From: Planctomycetota bacterium
GTDB lineage: Bacteria > Planctomycetota > UBA1135 > UBA2386
Direction: 5' to 3'
Assembly: GCA_020638735.1 (NCBI GenBank)
Contig: JACKHZ010000012.1
Coordinates: 62,001-126,000 of the forward strand
DNA length: 64,000 nucleotides
Shown here: positions 25,701 through 34,300 of the stretch, piece after piece
How positions within the stretch are numbered: position 1 is the first letter of the stretch
Layout of the letters: each line of letters opens with the position of its first letter
Program-made: the position numbers and the translations under genes
Notes under the pieces: generated by a model
The model's database searches: none
What the model saw: only the letters and a program-made list of their open reading frames with translations
Told to the model about the DNA's origin: nothing

Positions 25701-27777
25701 CGACGTGCTGCCGGAGCGCACCGCGATCGGCGCCGGGTCGTTCCTCGCCGACGGAGTCTATCTCGGCGTGCCGCGGATCCGCGCCGGCCATGTCACCGTC
25801 GCCGACACCTCGTTGGGCGAACGCACGTTCGTCGGCAACCACGTCGTCGTGCCGGGCGGCGAGCGGCTGCCGGACGACCTGCTGCTCGGCGTCTGCACGG
25901 TCGGCGACGCGGCGACGATGCGCGCCGGCACCGCGTGGTTCGGTCAACCGGCGCTGCAGCTGCCGCAGCGCGAGGTGATCGAGGTCGATCGCCGCCTGAC
26001 CCACGAGCCGGGGCCGCTGCGCTACGCCAACCGGCTGTTCTGGGAGTCGCTGCGCCTGTCGCTGCCGGCGCTGCCGACCGCGCTCGCGCTGTGGTGGTGC
26101 GAGGTCACGGCCACCGGTGGGTTCGTCACCGGCTGCGTCGCGTCGTTCGTCGTGGCGGCCGTGTTGACGTTCGTCGTGCTGGCGACCAAGTGGCTGCTGC
26201 TCGGTCGCGTGCGGCCCGGACAGCACGGGCTGTGGTCGTGCTGGGCGAGCCGTTGGGACTTCCACTACGTGCTGTGGCAGCGCTACGGCCGCGCGCTGCT
26301 GATGCCGCTCGAGGGCACCCTGCTGATCGGCTGGTTCCTGCGCGCGATCGGCGTGCGGCTCGGCCGTCGCTGCGTGCTCGGCCGCGGCTTCGCGCAGGTC
26401 GTCGACCCCGACATGCTGACGATCGGCGACGGCGCGACGGTGCACGCGCTGTTCCAGGCGCACAGCTTCGAGGACCGCGTGCTGAAGATCGCCCCGGTGC
26501 GCCTCGGCGCGGCTTGCACGGTCGGCCGCGCCGCGGTGGTGCTCTACGGCGCCGACATCGGCGAAGGCGCGCGCGTCACGCCGCACAGCGTGGTGATGAA
26601 GCACGAACTGCTGTTGCCGGGGCGCGACTACGCCGGCGCGCCGTCGGTCGAGATCGCGCGAGCGGCGCCGCCGGAGCCGGCGGCCAGCGACGACGCCGCG
26701 CCGGCCGGCGAACGCCTCTTCGCGCTCGACGCCGCGCCGGCCGGCGAACGCCTCTTCGCGCTCGACGCCGCGCGCGGCGTCGCCGTGCTCGGCATGGTCT
26801 GGCTGCACTTCGTGCCCGAACCGGCCGACGCGGGTGCTTCGTTCGGCGCGGCGGCGGTCGACGTCAGCCTGCACTTGCTCGAAGGCGTGCCAGCCGCGCT
26901 GTTCATGCTGCTGGCCGGCGCCTCATGGGCGCTGAGCGGTCGGCGGGACGTCGGCTACGTGGCGCGGCGCGCGCTCACGCTGGCGGCGATCGGCGTGCCG
27001 TTCTGGTGCTTCGTCTGGCCCTACGACGTGCTGACACCGATGGCGATCATGCTGCCGATGGTCGTCGCGCTGCTGCTGCGCGGCCGCGGCGCGCTGATCG
27101 CCGGCGTCGCGGCGATGCTGCTGGCGGCGCCGTTGGTCGTGCACTTCGGCGGTGACGTGATCGCTGCCGACCAGCTCGACGACGGCACCCACCGCGCCCA
27201 TGGGGGCCTGTCGTGGGCGACGCTGCGCTACTTCACGATCGACGGCGCCTACCCGCTGCTGCCGTGGCTCCTGCTGCCGCTGCTCGGCGCGCTGCTCGCC
27301 GACGTGGTGCGCGATGCGCGGCGGCTCGCGCGCTGGTGTTGTCTGGCGTTGCCGTTGCCGGCGGTGGCCTGGTGGTGTGATGCGGTCGCCGAGCACGCCG
27401 GCGAAGGTCTCTCCGCCCAGCTGGCGGTGACGTGGCAGCCGACGTCGTTGCCGTTCCTGTTGCGCTGCGGTGGCGCGGCCGTCGCGGTTGCTGCCGGCTT
27501 CGGCTGGTGGGCCGCGACGCGTGCCTTGCCGCGCTGGGTGTCGCCGATCGCCGCAGTCGGCCGCGCGTCGCTGACCCACTACCTGCTGCACATCGCCGGC
27601 GTCTACGCGTCGCTGCGCCTGTGGTGGCCCGACGAGGACTGGCCGCTCGCGGTCGGCATCGCGGTGGCCGTCGGCTACGTCGTGTTCGCGCTGGTGGCGT
27701 CGCGGCTGTGGTTCCGGTCGTTCCGCCGCGGCCCGCTCGAAGCCCTGCTGCGGCTGGCGTCTCGAGGCGTGGGCTGA
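22774..27777 (+). CDS. NRPS-like adenylation-carrier protein fused to membrane/hexapeptide region and acyltransferase-like domain
   Basis: 1667 residues from ATG 22774; a TTG at 22720 overlapping the SET gene stop would add 18. The adenylation domain (1-510) is complete: YVIYTSGTTGRPKG (about 150), N-G-Y-G-P-T-E, Y-R-T-G-D-L, G-R-I-D-A-Q-V-K-V-R-G-H-R, and the lysine-bearing G-G-K-V-D-R-R. The carrier domain has G-G-N-S-L (serine about 540). There is no condensation or thioesterase domain. Next come membrane helices and three left-handed beta-helix blocks (about 709-826, 959-1062, 1189-1289), the TIGR02353-type terminal region of Pls/PosA-family NRPSs. A duplicated 12-residue unit (about 1306-1330) leads into a further domain (1333-1667) with L-D-A-A-R-G-V-A-V-L-G-M and about nine helices, resembling DUF418/DUF1624 acyltransferases. 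Product is unknown. Confidence 0.9.
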   Translation: MLLHDLFRASVARHPDGLAVDVPPGAGRDERRGVTYRELAAMADRVAAALAGAVTAEARVVVLLPRSDPWLFAAQLGVLQAGAAHVCLDPAFPDDYVAQVIADAGAAAIVTDASGQARCAGAAAVPLIVPSAGAAAVAPATPVTPLPDSLAYVIYTSGTTGRPKGVLLEHRGAVNLIREGVRRFGLGPGDRIAQGSSAAYDSSIEETWLALASGATVVVLDDETVRLGPDLAPWLRRERVTVLCPPPTLLRAMDLRAPAVALPALRLCYVGGEPLSEDLAATWGGALWLENGYGPTECTVTVVRGRVRPGEPVTIGEPVPPHRALLLDERLQPVADGEAGELCIAGPGLARGYLGHDELTRERFPTLPEVGRVYRTGDLVVRDPDGRLRCLGRIDAQVKVRGHRIELESVEAQLAAGEGVREVVCAVQGEEPDRELVAFVVPRDPASPPDFAALARVVAERSPGYAVPTRFALLAHVPRTVGGKVDRRSLPQLVTPRRRDQSAREAVALDERVRTAMAGVLGRDAQQLAPDDDFFAVGGNSLRAALLVSELRRWPDLASVAVRDVYATPSAAGLAATLAARAPIAAAEATAAALVPAARVIAFTSAQLLVLAAMLVVVAAVACALTFGVLPSLLAAWSLPTVLLLGPWLLSAVRAVLGLGAWWLLVAAKELLIGSYRPTSVSAWSGLRLRHWIVGNLARAVPWALVEGTELHAVLLRGLGARVGRRVHLHRGVDLTGGGWDLLEIGDDATLGREVDLGLCELHDGRLVIGAVRIGEGAVLEARSGTAGDVVVGDGAVLGPLAFAAAGARLGDGELWCGVPAARVGAAPPLESSREGSSWRCSLAVLASRLLLAPLAQLPLALLIVWWLGASDADGELRRWLAGEAVLPVRWWSAAIALPVLWLPLSLLGAALWLRLSPAVAAGELPRWSMRWHWLESRTALLERAGLWLSGTLFWPWWLRLAGMRVGRDVEVSTILDVLPERTAIGAGSFLADGVYLGVPRIRAGHVTVADTSLGERTFVGNHVVVPGGERLPDDLLLGVCTVGDAATMRAGTAWFGQPALQLPQREVIEVDRRLTHEPGPLRYANRLFWESLRLSLPALPTALALWWCEVTATGGFVTGCVASFVVAAVLTFVVLATKWLLLGRVRPGQHGLWSCWASRWDFHYVLWQRYGRALLMPLEGTLLIGWFLRAIGVRLGRRCVLGRGFAQVVDPDMLTIGDGATVHALFQAHSFEDRVLKIAPVRLGAACTVGRAAVVLYGADIGEGARVTPHSVVMKHELLLPGRDYAGAPSVEIARAAPPEPAASDDAAPAGERLFALDAAPAGERLFALDAARGVAVLGMVWLHFVPEPADAGASFGAAAVDVSLHLLEGVPAALFMLLAGASWALSGRRDVGYVARRALTLAAIGVPFWCFVWPYDVLTPMAIMLPMVVALLLRGRGALIAGVAAMLLAAPLVVHFGGDVIAADQLDDGTHRAHGGLSWATLRYFTIDGAYPLLPWLLLPLLGALLADVVRDARRLARWCCLALPLPAVAWWCDAVAEHAGEGLSAQLAVTWQPTSLPFLLRCGGAAVAVAAGFGWWAATRALPRWVSPIAAVGRASLTHYLLHIAGVYASLRLWWPDEDWPLAVGIAVAVGYVVFALVASRLWFRSFRRGPLEALLRLASRGVG
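26692..26772 (+). repeat. Perfect 36-bp tandem duplication, in frame
   Basis: Two identical 36-bp units (26692-26727 and 26728-26763) plus the first 9 bp of a third. They encode D-A-A-P-A-G-E-R-L-F-A-L twice, at the junction of the hexapeptide and acyltransferase-like regions. Perfect identity points to a recent slippage duplication. Confidence 0.95.
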
Positions 27778-27807
27778 ACTCCGCTCGCGGGGCCGCCTTG
27801 CTCCGGG

Positions 27808-27813
27808 TACGAA
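27808..27813 (+). promoter_or_regulatory. Putative -10 box (TACGAA), leaderless geometry
   Basis: TACGAA ends 6 nt before ATG 27820. The final T of the TANNNT pattern is absent, so support is weak. Confidence 0.25.
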
Positions 27814-27819
27814 CGCGCC

Positions 27820-28161
27820 ATGGGCACGACCGTCGAGCAGTTCCGCGCCATGGCCCTGGCAGTGCCGGGCGCCGTCGAGGGCGCGCATCACGGTCATGCC
27901 GACTTCCGCTGCGAAGGGCGCGTGTTCGCCTCGCTGCACCCCGACGGCGAGCAGGCGATGGTCAAGGTGCCGCCGGGTGTCCAGCAACGGCTCGTGCGCC
28001 AGCTCGACGGCGCCTGTTCGCCGGCGAGCGGAGCCTGGGGACTGGCCGGCTGCACGATGGTGCGGCTGCCTGCAGTCGATCGCGATGTCCTGCACGACGC
28101 GCTCGGCGAGGCGTGGCAGTTCGCGGCGGCGGGCGCCGCCCAGCGTCGCCGCAAGAAGTGA
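27820..28161 (+). CDS. MmcQ/YjbR family protein
   Basis: 113 residues from ATG 27820, a typical length for the family. Visible features are the N-terminal helix M-G-T-T-V-E-Q-F-R-A-M-A-L-A-V-P-G-A, the G-A-H-H-G-H-A-D-F-R turn with R-V-F-A-S-L that begins the central sheet, and the W-G-L-A-G-C-T-M-V-R-L-P segment near the end. YjbR proteins have a double-stranded DNA-mimic or DNA-binding-like fold; the biological role is unknown for most members. It lies 42 bp after the NRPS-like gene and 35 bp before the insertion sequence. It may be transcribed alone from the putative box at 27808. Confidence 0.8.
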   Translation: MGTTVEQFRAMALAVPGAVEGAHHGHADFRCEGRVFASLHPDGEQAMVKVPPGVQQRLVRQLDGACSPASGAWGLAGCTMVRLPAVDRDVLHDALGEAWQFAAAGAAQRRRKK

Positions 28162-28195
28162 CGGCCCGCGCCGAGCGCACCCGCTCATGCACGCC

Positions 28196-28217
28196 ACTGA
28201 CTGCTTGGGTGTGCGGA
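28196..28217 (+). repeat. Left terminal inverted repeat of the IS
   Basis: ACTGACTGCTTGGGTGTGCG then GA. It matches the reverse complement of 29402-29423 at 21 of 22 positions; the single difference is T versus C at the tenth base. Confidence 0.85.
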
Positions 28218-28308
28218 TCTCCTCGGATTCCGCCGATTGCCGAGCAGAAGTGCAGGTCGGCGAGCCACTGCTCCTGCCGCGCCCCGGTCGGGCCGGCAGG
28301 AGCTGCCG

Positions 28309-29364
28309 ATGTTCGCCCCGCCGTTCTGCCCGAATCCCCGCTGCAGACACCATCACGACCGCGCCGGCTGGCGCTACCAACGACATGGTCGCTACCGGCC
28401 GCACTGCCGCAGGTTCTCGATCCAGCGCTTCCAGTGCATGAGCTGTCGGCGGACCTTCTCGAGGCAGACGTTCCGTGCCGATCGCGGCGACCGGCGCCCC
28501 GAGACCAACGTGCGCATCTTCGAGATGCTGGCCAGCGGCGTGGGCCTGCGGCAGATCGCACGCACGCTGGGGCTCAACCCGCAGTCCGTGCAGAACAAGC
28601 TCGGCAAGTACGGCCTGACGCTCGGCAAGCTGCACGACAATCTCTGCCAGCGGCTGCCGGCCGGCCGGACCTTCGTCCTGGACGAGGAGGAGACCTTCGA
28701 GCAGAAGTCGATCCGGCCGCTGACGGTCCCGATCGTCTTGGAGGCCCAGACCTGGTTCATCGTCGCGACCGAGGTCGGGTCGATTCGTCGACTGGCGCCC
28801 GAGGGGACCGCACGGCGGCGCCGCCAGGACCGCGACGAGCGGCTGCACGGGCGGCGCCCCGACGAGAGCCGCCGGGTCGTGCAGCAGGTCCTGCAGCGCC
28901 TGCGCGACAGGCTGCCGGAAGGACTGCTGACGCTGCGCAGCGACCAGAAGGGCAGCTACGCAACGCTGGTGCTCGAGGTGTTCGGTGAGCGGGCGCAGCA
29001 CGACACGACCTCGAGCCGCGCCCCTCGAACCAGCTCCAACCAGCTGTTCGCGATCAACGTGACGATCGCGATGAGCCGCGACAACAACGGTCGCCTGCGA
29101 CGCGAGAGCTGGCTGGTGACGAAGCTCGCGGCGAAGCTGCGGCGCCAGCTGTCGATCTTCGTCGCCTATCGCAACTACATCCGGCAGCGCTTCAACTACG
29201 ACCCCGTCTCCGATTCACCTGCCAGGCTCCTCGGTCTGCTGCCGCGCGCCCTGTCGTGGCGCGAGGTGTTGCGCTGGCGACAGGACTGGGGCCAGCGGAG
29301 CGTGCACCCGATGTCACGCAGCGGCCTACGCCTGGTCGGCGCGGCTGCTCCGTGCGCAGCGTGA
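28309..29364 (+). CDS. Transposase-like protein with zinc-finger N-terminus
   Basis: 351 residues from ATG 28309, preceded by an AGGAG at good spacing. The N-terminus has C-P-N-P-R-C and, about 30 residues on, F-Q-C-M-S-C-R-R-T-F, a four-cysteine ribbon seen in IS1/IS1595-type transposases. A helix-turn-helix follows (L-R-Q-I-A-R-T-L-G-L-N-P-Q-S-V-Q-N-K). Candidate catalytic acidic residues are the D of F-V-L-D-E-E-E, the D of T-L-R-S-D-Q-K-G-S-Y, and the E of L-R-R-E-S-W, a spacing compatible with a DDE RNase-H fold. The gene is intact and fills most of the inverted-repeat-bounded element, which supports the transposase call independently of the protein reading. The exact family is uncertain. 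Confidence 0.7.
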   Translation: MFAPPFCPNPRCRHHHDRAGWRYQRHGRYRPHCRRFSIQRFQCMSCRRTFSRQTFRADRGDRRPETNVRIFEMLASGVGLRQIARTLGLNPQSVQNKLGKYGLTLGKLHDNLCQRLPAGRTFVLDEEETFEQKSIRPLTVPIVLEAQTWFIVATEVGSIRRLAPEGTARRRRQDRDERLHGRRPDESRRVVQQVLQRLRDRLPEGLLTLRSDQKGSYATLVLEVFGERAQHDTTSSRAPRTSSNQLFAINVTIAMSRDNNGRLRRESWLVTKLAAKLRRQLSIFVAYRNYIRQRFNYDPVSDSPARLLGLLPRALSWREVLRWRQDWGQRSVHPMSRSGLRLVGAAAPCAA

Positions 29365-29401
29365 ATGCAAGTGCCTGTCACCGCAGGACCAGAGTGACGT
29401 T

Positions 29402-29423
29402 TCCGCACACCCGAGCAGTCAGT
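29402..29423 (-). repeat. Right terminal inverted repeat of the IS
   Basis: Inverse partner of 28196-28217 (TCCGCACACCCGAGCAGTCA then GT on the plus strand). Confidence 0.85.
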
Positions 29424-29426
29424 CCC

Positions 29427-29849
29427 CTACTGAGTGGCTTCCAGGGTCAGCGTCAATCCCGCGATCGGTCGGCCGCCGACAGCGACGCAGCGGGCGGCGA
29501 GGAAGCGCCAGCCGAGCGGCAGCAGCACGTTCTGTTGCATGGCGCGTTCGAGCGGATCGGCGGACATGACCGCGTCCTCCTGGTGCGCGACGCAGTCGCT
29601 GTGGGCGAGCGAACGCAGCAGCGACTCGCAGAGCCCCCGCGTCGTGCCGCCGCGGGCGACCTCGCCGTTGGCGTTGTGCTTGCCGCCGTTGGCGTCCATG
29701 ACGATCACTTCGATGCGCGCCGCGGTGGCGAACGTGGTGGTGGCGTGCACGACGCACATGCGTCGCAGCGCCGCGTGCGGCCCGACGGCGGGGCCTGCGC
29801 AGGCGGCCAGAGAGACGGCGAGGGCGAGGGGCAGGAGCGGGCGCGGCAT
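29427..29849 (-). CDS. Small putative lipoprotein
   Basis: 140 residues from ATG 29849. The signal sequence ends in the lipobox L-A-A-C (MPRPLLPLALAVSLAAC), so the mature protein should be lipid-anchored at Cys17. The body has a beta-rich segment (A-R-I-E-V-I-V-M-D-A-N-G-G-K-H-N-A-N-G), a helix with C-E-S-L-L-R-S-L-A-H-S-D-C, and two further cysteines that could pair. The last strand reads P-I-A-G-L-T-L-T-L-E-A-T-Q. I recognise no family. The stop codon lies 3 bp from the IS end, so the terminus could be natural or slightly altered by the insertion; the body looks complete. Confidence 0.75.
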   Translation of the reverse strand: MPRPLLPLALAVSLAACAGPAVGPHAALRRMCVVHATTTFATAARIEVIVMDANGGKHNANGEVARGGTTRGLCESLLRSLAHSDCVAHQEDAVMSADPLERAMQQNVLLPLGWRFLAARCVAVGGRPIAGLTLTLEATQ

Positions 29850-29896
29850 CGCGCCATGCTCGGCGCGGCGCGCGGTCGTCGCAAGCTCGAGCTCGG

Positions 29897-31318
29897 TCAG
29901 CCGAGCAGACCGGGCACCACCTTGCCGGCGACGTCCGTCAGGCGGAAGTCGCGGCCCTGGGCGCGCACCGTCAACTTCTCGTGGTCGATGCCGAGCTGGC
30001 GCAGGATCGTGGCGTGCAGGTCGTGCACGTGCACGACGTCGTCCTGCGCCGCCCAGCCCCATTCGTCGGTCGCGCCGTGGGCGTGGCCGCGCTTGAAGCC
30101 GCCGCCGGCGACCAGCACCGAGCAGGCCAGCGCGTTGTGGTCGCGGCCGTAGCTGTCGAACGCCAGCGGCCCTTCGCAGTACGGCGTGCGGCCGAACTCG
30201 CCGGCGAAGACGACGATCGTGTCGTCGAGCATGCCGCGCTGCTTCAGGTCCTTGATCAGCGCCGCGGTCGGCTTGTCGACCTGCTCGCACTTCTCCGGCA
30301 GCCGCCTCGGGATCATGAAGTGGTGGTCCCAGCCGGCGTCGCACAGCTGCACGAAGCGCGTGCCGCGTTCGAGCAGCCGCCGCGCCAGCAGGCAGTTGTT
30401 GGCGAAGCTGCTCTCGCCCGGCTCGGCGCCGTACATCTCCAGCACCTCGGCCGGCTCGTCGGACAGATCGGCCAGCTCGGGCACGCTGGTCTGCATGCGC
30501 GCGGCGGTCTCGAACGCGGCGATGCGCGCCGCGGCGTCCGGGTCGCCGGTGCGCTGCGCCTCGAGCTCGCCGAGTCGGTGCAGCGCGTCGAGCTGGCGAC
30601 GGCGCAGCTTGTCGTCGACACCGGGCGGGTTATGGACGAACAGCACCGGCTCCTTGCCGCTGCGGAACGGCACGCCCTGGTGACGGCCGGGCAGGAAGCC
30701 GTTGTGCCACAGCCGCGGGTGCAGCGGCGTCGCCGGGTCGGGGTTGGACAGCAGCACGACGAACTCCGGCAGGTTGCCCTTCTGGTCGCCGAGCGCGTAC
30801 GACGTCCACGCGCCCCACGACGGCCGGCCGAGCAGCTGTGTGCCGGTGAACAGGATCGTCATCGCGGCCTCGTGCAGCACGTGGTCGGTCTGCAACGAAC
30901 GGATCAGCAGCAGCTCGTCGGCGACAGAGCCGAGCTCGGGCAGCAGCTCCGACATGCGCAGACCGCTCTTGCCGTAGTCGACGAAGCGGAACTTCGAGCC
31001 GACCACCGGCAGGCCGCCCTGGCGCTCGGTCAGGCCGGTGACCCGTTCGCCGCCGCGAACGGACGGCGGCAGCTGTTCGCCGCGACGCTTGTCGAGCAGC
31101 GGCTTCTCGTCGAACAGGTCGAGCTGCGCGAGGCCGCCCGACAAGAACACGACGACGACGCGCTTCGCCTTGGCCGTCGGCAGCTGCCACGTCGGGGTCG
31201 GGTCCTGTGGCGACATCGACAGAGCGCGCTGCGACAGCATCGACAGCGCCAGCGAACCGAGGCCGAAGGCGCTGCCGCCGAGGAACGCGCGGCGGCAGAG
31301 GTGGTCGTGCAGTTCCAT
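29897..31318 (-). CDS. DUF1501 family protein with twin-arginine signal
   Basis: 473 residues from ATG 31318. The N-terminus has C-R-R-A-F-L-G-G-S-A-F-G-L-G-S-L, a twin-arginine-like export signal. The DUF1501 body is recognised by V-V-V-V-F-L-S-G-G-L-A-Q-L-D-L-F-D-E-K-P, then G-L-R-M-S-E-L-L-P-E-L, a D-A-G-W-D-H-H motif, D-D-T-I-V-V-F-A-G-E-F-G-R-T-P and G-R-D-H-N-A-L-A. This is an alkaline-phosphatase-fold relative of sulfatases that in planctomycetes is almost always encoded with a PSD1 cytochrome, as here. It starts 2 bp after the PSD1 gene's stop, so the two are one operon. The substrate is unknown; a role in exported polysaccharide metabolism is commonly proposed. Confidence 0.92.
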   Translation of the reverse strand: MELHDHLCRRAFLGGSAFGLGSLALSMLSQRALSMSPQDPTPTWQLPTAKAKRVVVVFLSGGLAQLDLFDEKPLLDKRRGEQLPPSVRGGERVTGLTERQGGLPVVGSKFRFVDYGKSGLRMSELLPELGSVADELLLIRSLQTDHVLHEAAMTILFTGTQLLGRPSWGAWTSYALGDQKGNLPEFVVLLSNPDPATPLHPRLWHNGFLPGRHQGVPFRSGKEPVLFVHNPPGVDDKLRRRQLDALHRLGELEAQRTGDPDAAARIAAFETAARMQTSVPELADLSDEPAEVLEMYGAEPGESSFANNCLLARRLLERGTRFVQLCDAGWDHHFMIPRRLPEKCEQVDKPTAALIKDLKQRGMLDDTIVVFAGEFGRTPYCEGPLAFDSYGRDHNALACSVLVAGGGFKRGHAHGATDEWGWAAQDDVVHVHDLHATILRQLGIDHEKLTVRAQGRDFRLTDVAGKVVPGLLG

Positions 31319-31320
31319 GA

Positions 31321-34300
31321 TCAGCCCCGCCGTGCGGCGGCCTCCAGATTGAGCAGGGTCGCGCCGAGCTGCGCCCAAGCGGCGCGTTCGGCTTCGGGCA
31401 GCGCCTCGACGCCGTGCGGCTTCTTGGTCGCCGATGGCTTCTCGTCGATCTTCTCGTCGGTCTTCTTCTCTGCCACCTTCTCGTCCGGCTTCGCGCCGGC
31501 GGCCTTGTCGGCGTCCTTCCTGTCGGCGTCCCTCTTGCCGCCCTTCTTCGGCGGCGCGATGCCGAGCGCGAGCTTCGCCGCCTTCGCGTCCGCTTCGTAG
31601 TGCTTGCGCAGCTCGCCGAGCAGCGCGTCGAGCACCTGCAGCTCGGCGTCGGCGGGCTGCCGCGAGGTCAGCAGGCGGAAGCCGAACGCGAGCCGCGCGC
31701 GGTCGTCGGCGCCGCCTTCCTTCAGGATGCGCATGCCCAACGCGCGGCCGGCCTCGACGTAGACCGGGTCGTTGAGCGTGACCAGCGCCTGCAGCGGCGT
31801 CGTCGTGCGCGGGCGCTCGACGGTGCAGGTCTCGCGCTTGGCGGCGTCGAAGGCCATCAGCGACGGGTAGGGCACGCCGCGCTTCCAGTAGACGTAGAGC
31901 CCGCGGCGGTGGGCCTTGTCGCCCTTGTCGTCGGTCCAGTCGCGCGAGCCGAGCGTCGCCTTCCACAGGCCGGCGGGTTGGTGCGGCTTGACCGGCTCGC
32001 CGCCGAGCTTCTGCACCAGCAGCCCCGAGACGGCCAACGCCTGGTCACGCACCATCTCGGCCGACAGCCGCTGGTGCGGTCCGCGCGCCAGCAGCACGTT
32101 TTCGGGGTCGCGCTGCAGCTGGGCCGCGGTGGCGTGTCCGCTCTGCCGGTAGGTCGCCGACAGCACGATCGAGCGATGCAGCTGCTTCTGGTCCCAACCG
32201 GTGCGCACGAACTCGGTGGCCAGCCAGTCGAGCAGGTCGGGATGGCTCGGCTGCGCGCCGCGGATGCCGAAGTCGCCGGCGGTGCTCACCAGGCCGAGGC
32301 CGAAGAACAGCTGCCAGGCGCGGTTGACGGCGACGCGCGCGGTGAGCGGGTGCTCGCCGGAGACCAGCCACTTCGCGAGGCCGAGGCGGTTCTTCGGCAG
32401 GTCGGCGGGCATCGGCGGCAGCATCGACGGCGTACCGGTGGCGACCTGCTCGCCCTTGTCGCGGTAGCTGCCGCGGAGGAACACGTGCGTCGGCCGCGGC
32501 TCGCTCAGCTCCTTCATCACCAGCGCCGACGGCAGCTTCGCCTCGAATTCGTCCTTCTCGCGTTCCAGCCGGCGCAGCTCGGCGGCCAGCACGCGGCCGG
32601 CGACGTCGATGCGGGTGCGGTACCAGCGACGCACCGCGCGGTGCCGGCGCTCGATCGCGTCGCGTGCGGGCTTGGTCTCGTCGGCCTGCATGCCGGCCGG
32701 CAGCGGCCACGTGAACACCGTCTGCTGCCCGGCGTCGTGGCGCGGCGCGCGTTCGCTCGCTTCGGCGGTCGGCGGCGGCGTCGCCGCGCGCGCGCGGATC
32801 GCCACCGCAGTCTCGTGGTCGAGCACGTCGTCGCCGTCGGCCTCGAGCGAGAACGTGAACGACACGCGCCCGCCGCCGCCGCCGCGCTGCGGCGACGGCT
32901 TGCCCGGCGGGGCCATCGCGGCGCCGTCGGCAGCGTCCTCGTCGCTGTCACCCTTGCCGCCGTCGCCTGGTCCGCCGCGCTGCTGCCGCTTCGCGGCGCC
33001 CTTGCCGACCAGCTTGACGACCAGGTGGTTGTCGCCGGCCTTCAAGCCGAGCGTCAGCTCGCGCCCCTTGTCGGCCTCGCGCGCCGGACGGCCGAACAAG
33101 CCGAACATGTCGAACTGCTGCTCGGCGTCGGGTTGTTCCTGCTTCTTCGCCGGCGCTTCCGGCAGCGGCGGGAAGTCGGCGACCAGCTTGCCGTTGAGCC
33201 AGACCTTGGCGGCGGCGCCGCCGTCGAGGTCGACGCGCGCGGTGCGCGGCGTCGCGGTGTGCAGCTTGCGCGTCAGGTAGTGCGCGCTGGCCGGGCCCTG
33301 CACGGCGACGGTGGCGCCGCGGCCGTCGCGCCAGCTGCGCTGCTCCTGCCATTCGAGGCGCTGTGGCTTCGGCTTCTTCTTGGCCTCGCCGTCCTCGTCG
33401 CCTTCGGCTTCGGCCCGCTCGGCATCCGACTTCGACTTCGCGGGCGTGCGGGGCTTCGTCGCTTCGGCGACGGGCGGCTTCGGCGCGGCATCTCCCGCCG
33501 GCTTCGCCGCGGCATCGCCTGCGGCGAGCTCGCCCGCCTTCGCCGCCGGCTTCTCCGGCGCGTCCGGCTTCTTCTCCGCGAGCACCGGCTGCTCGTGCTT
33601 CTTGCGCAGCGACGGCGCCTCGAGGTCCTGCTCCGGGCCGAACGCCTCGGCGAACGCCTCGTCGACGCTCTCCGCCGGGAACGGCCCGATCGCGTGCCAG
33701 TGCCCTTCGGCGATCGGCACCAGCTGTTGGCGCAGCCGCGGGTCCTCGGTGAACGAGACGCGGAACCGGCCGAGCGCGCTGCGGAACTTGCCGCCGCCGT
33801 CGTGCTCGAGTGACAAGCGCAGGATCGACGTGCCGTTCGTCACCAGCGGTTCGTTCGGCACCAGCACTGCTTCGCGCGTCTCGAGCCGCTCGTCGCCGGC
33901 GATGCTCCAGCCGCTGCCGGAGAACCGTCCGAAGCCGCCGAAACCGCCCTTGTCGTCGCCCTCGACGGCGATCGCGCTGTCGATCGAGCCCGGCTCGATC
34001 GCGGTCAGGTAGTGCTCGTCGCGGTCGCGCTCCTGGTTGACGTCGGCGGCGGCGACGGCGAACTCGACCAGCGGCGCGTCGCTGCTGTCGGCGACGCTGA
34101 CCAGCCGCAGCGACAGCTTGGACAGGATGAAGCGGCCGTCGTCGGCGCGCCCCGACGCGCCGTGCGGCATCGACGGATCGGGCAGCGCCTCGATGCGCAG
34201 CGCCTCGATCTTGCGCGCGCCCGGCGTGAACACCAGGTCGTAGGTCTCGCGCGCCGGCACCGGCCCGCTGGCCAGGATCGAGCCGTCGACCTGCAGGTTG

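Larger units (their letters stand above)
28196..29423 (+). mobile_element. Insertion sequence with 22-bp terminal inverted repeats
   Basis: A 1228-bp element bounded by imperfect 22-bp inverted repeats (21 of 22 matched; left 28196-28217, right 29402-29423) and carrying one transposase-like gene at 28309-29364. No target-site duplication is obvious: the flanks begin ...ATGCACGCC on the left and CCCCTACTG... on the right. The right end falls 3 bp from the stop codon of the lipoprotein gene on the opposite strand, so the insertion is intergenic and probably left both neighbours intact. I cannot name the IS; the IS1 or IS1595 superfamily is the best guess from the protein. Confidence 0.8.

Noticed and set aside
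28165..29440. A target-site duplication for the insertion sequence
   Set aside because: The bases outside the inverted repeats do not match over any length from 2 to 10.
31414..33813. Plus-strand open frame of about 800 codons
   Set aside because: It is antisense to the PSD1 gene and shows only low-complexity Arg/Leu-rich sequence.
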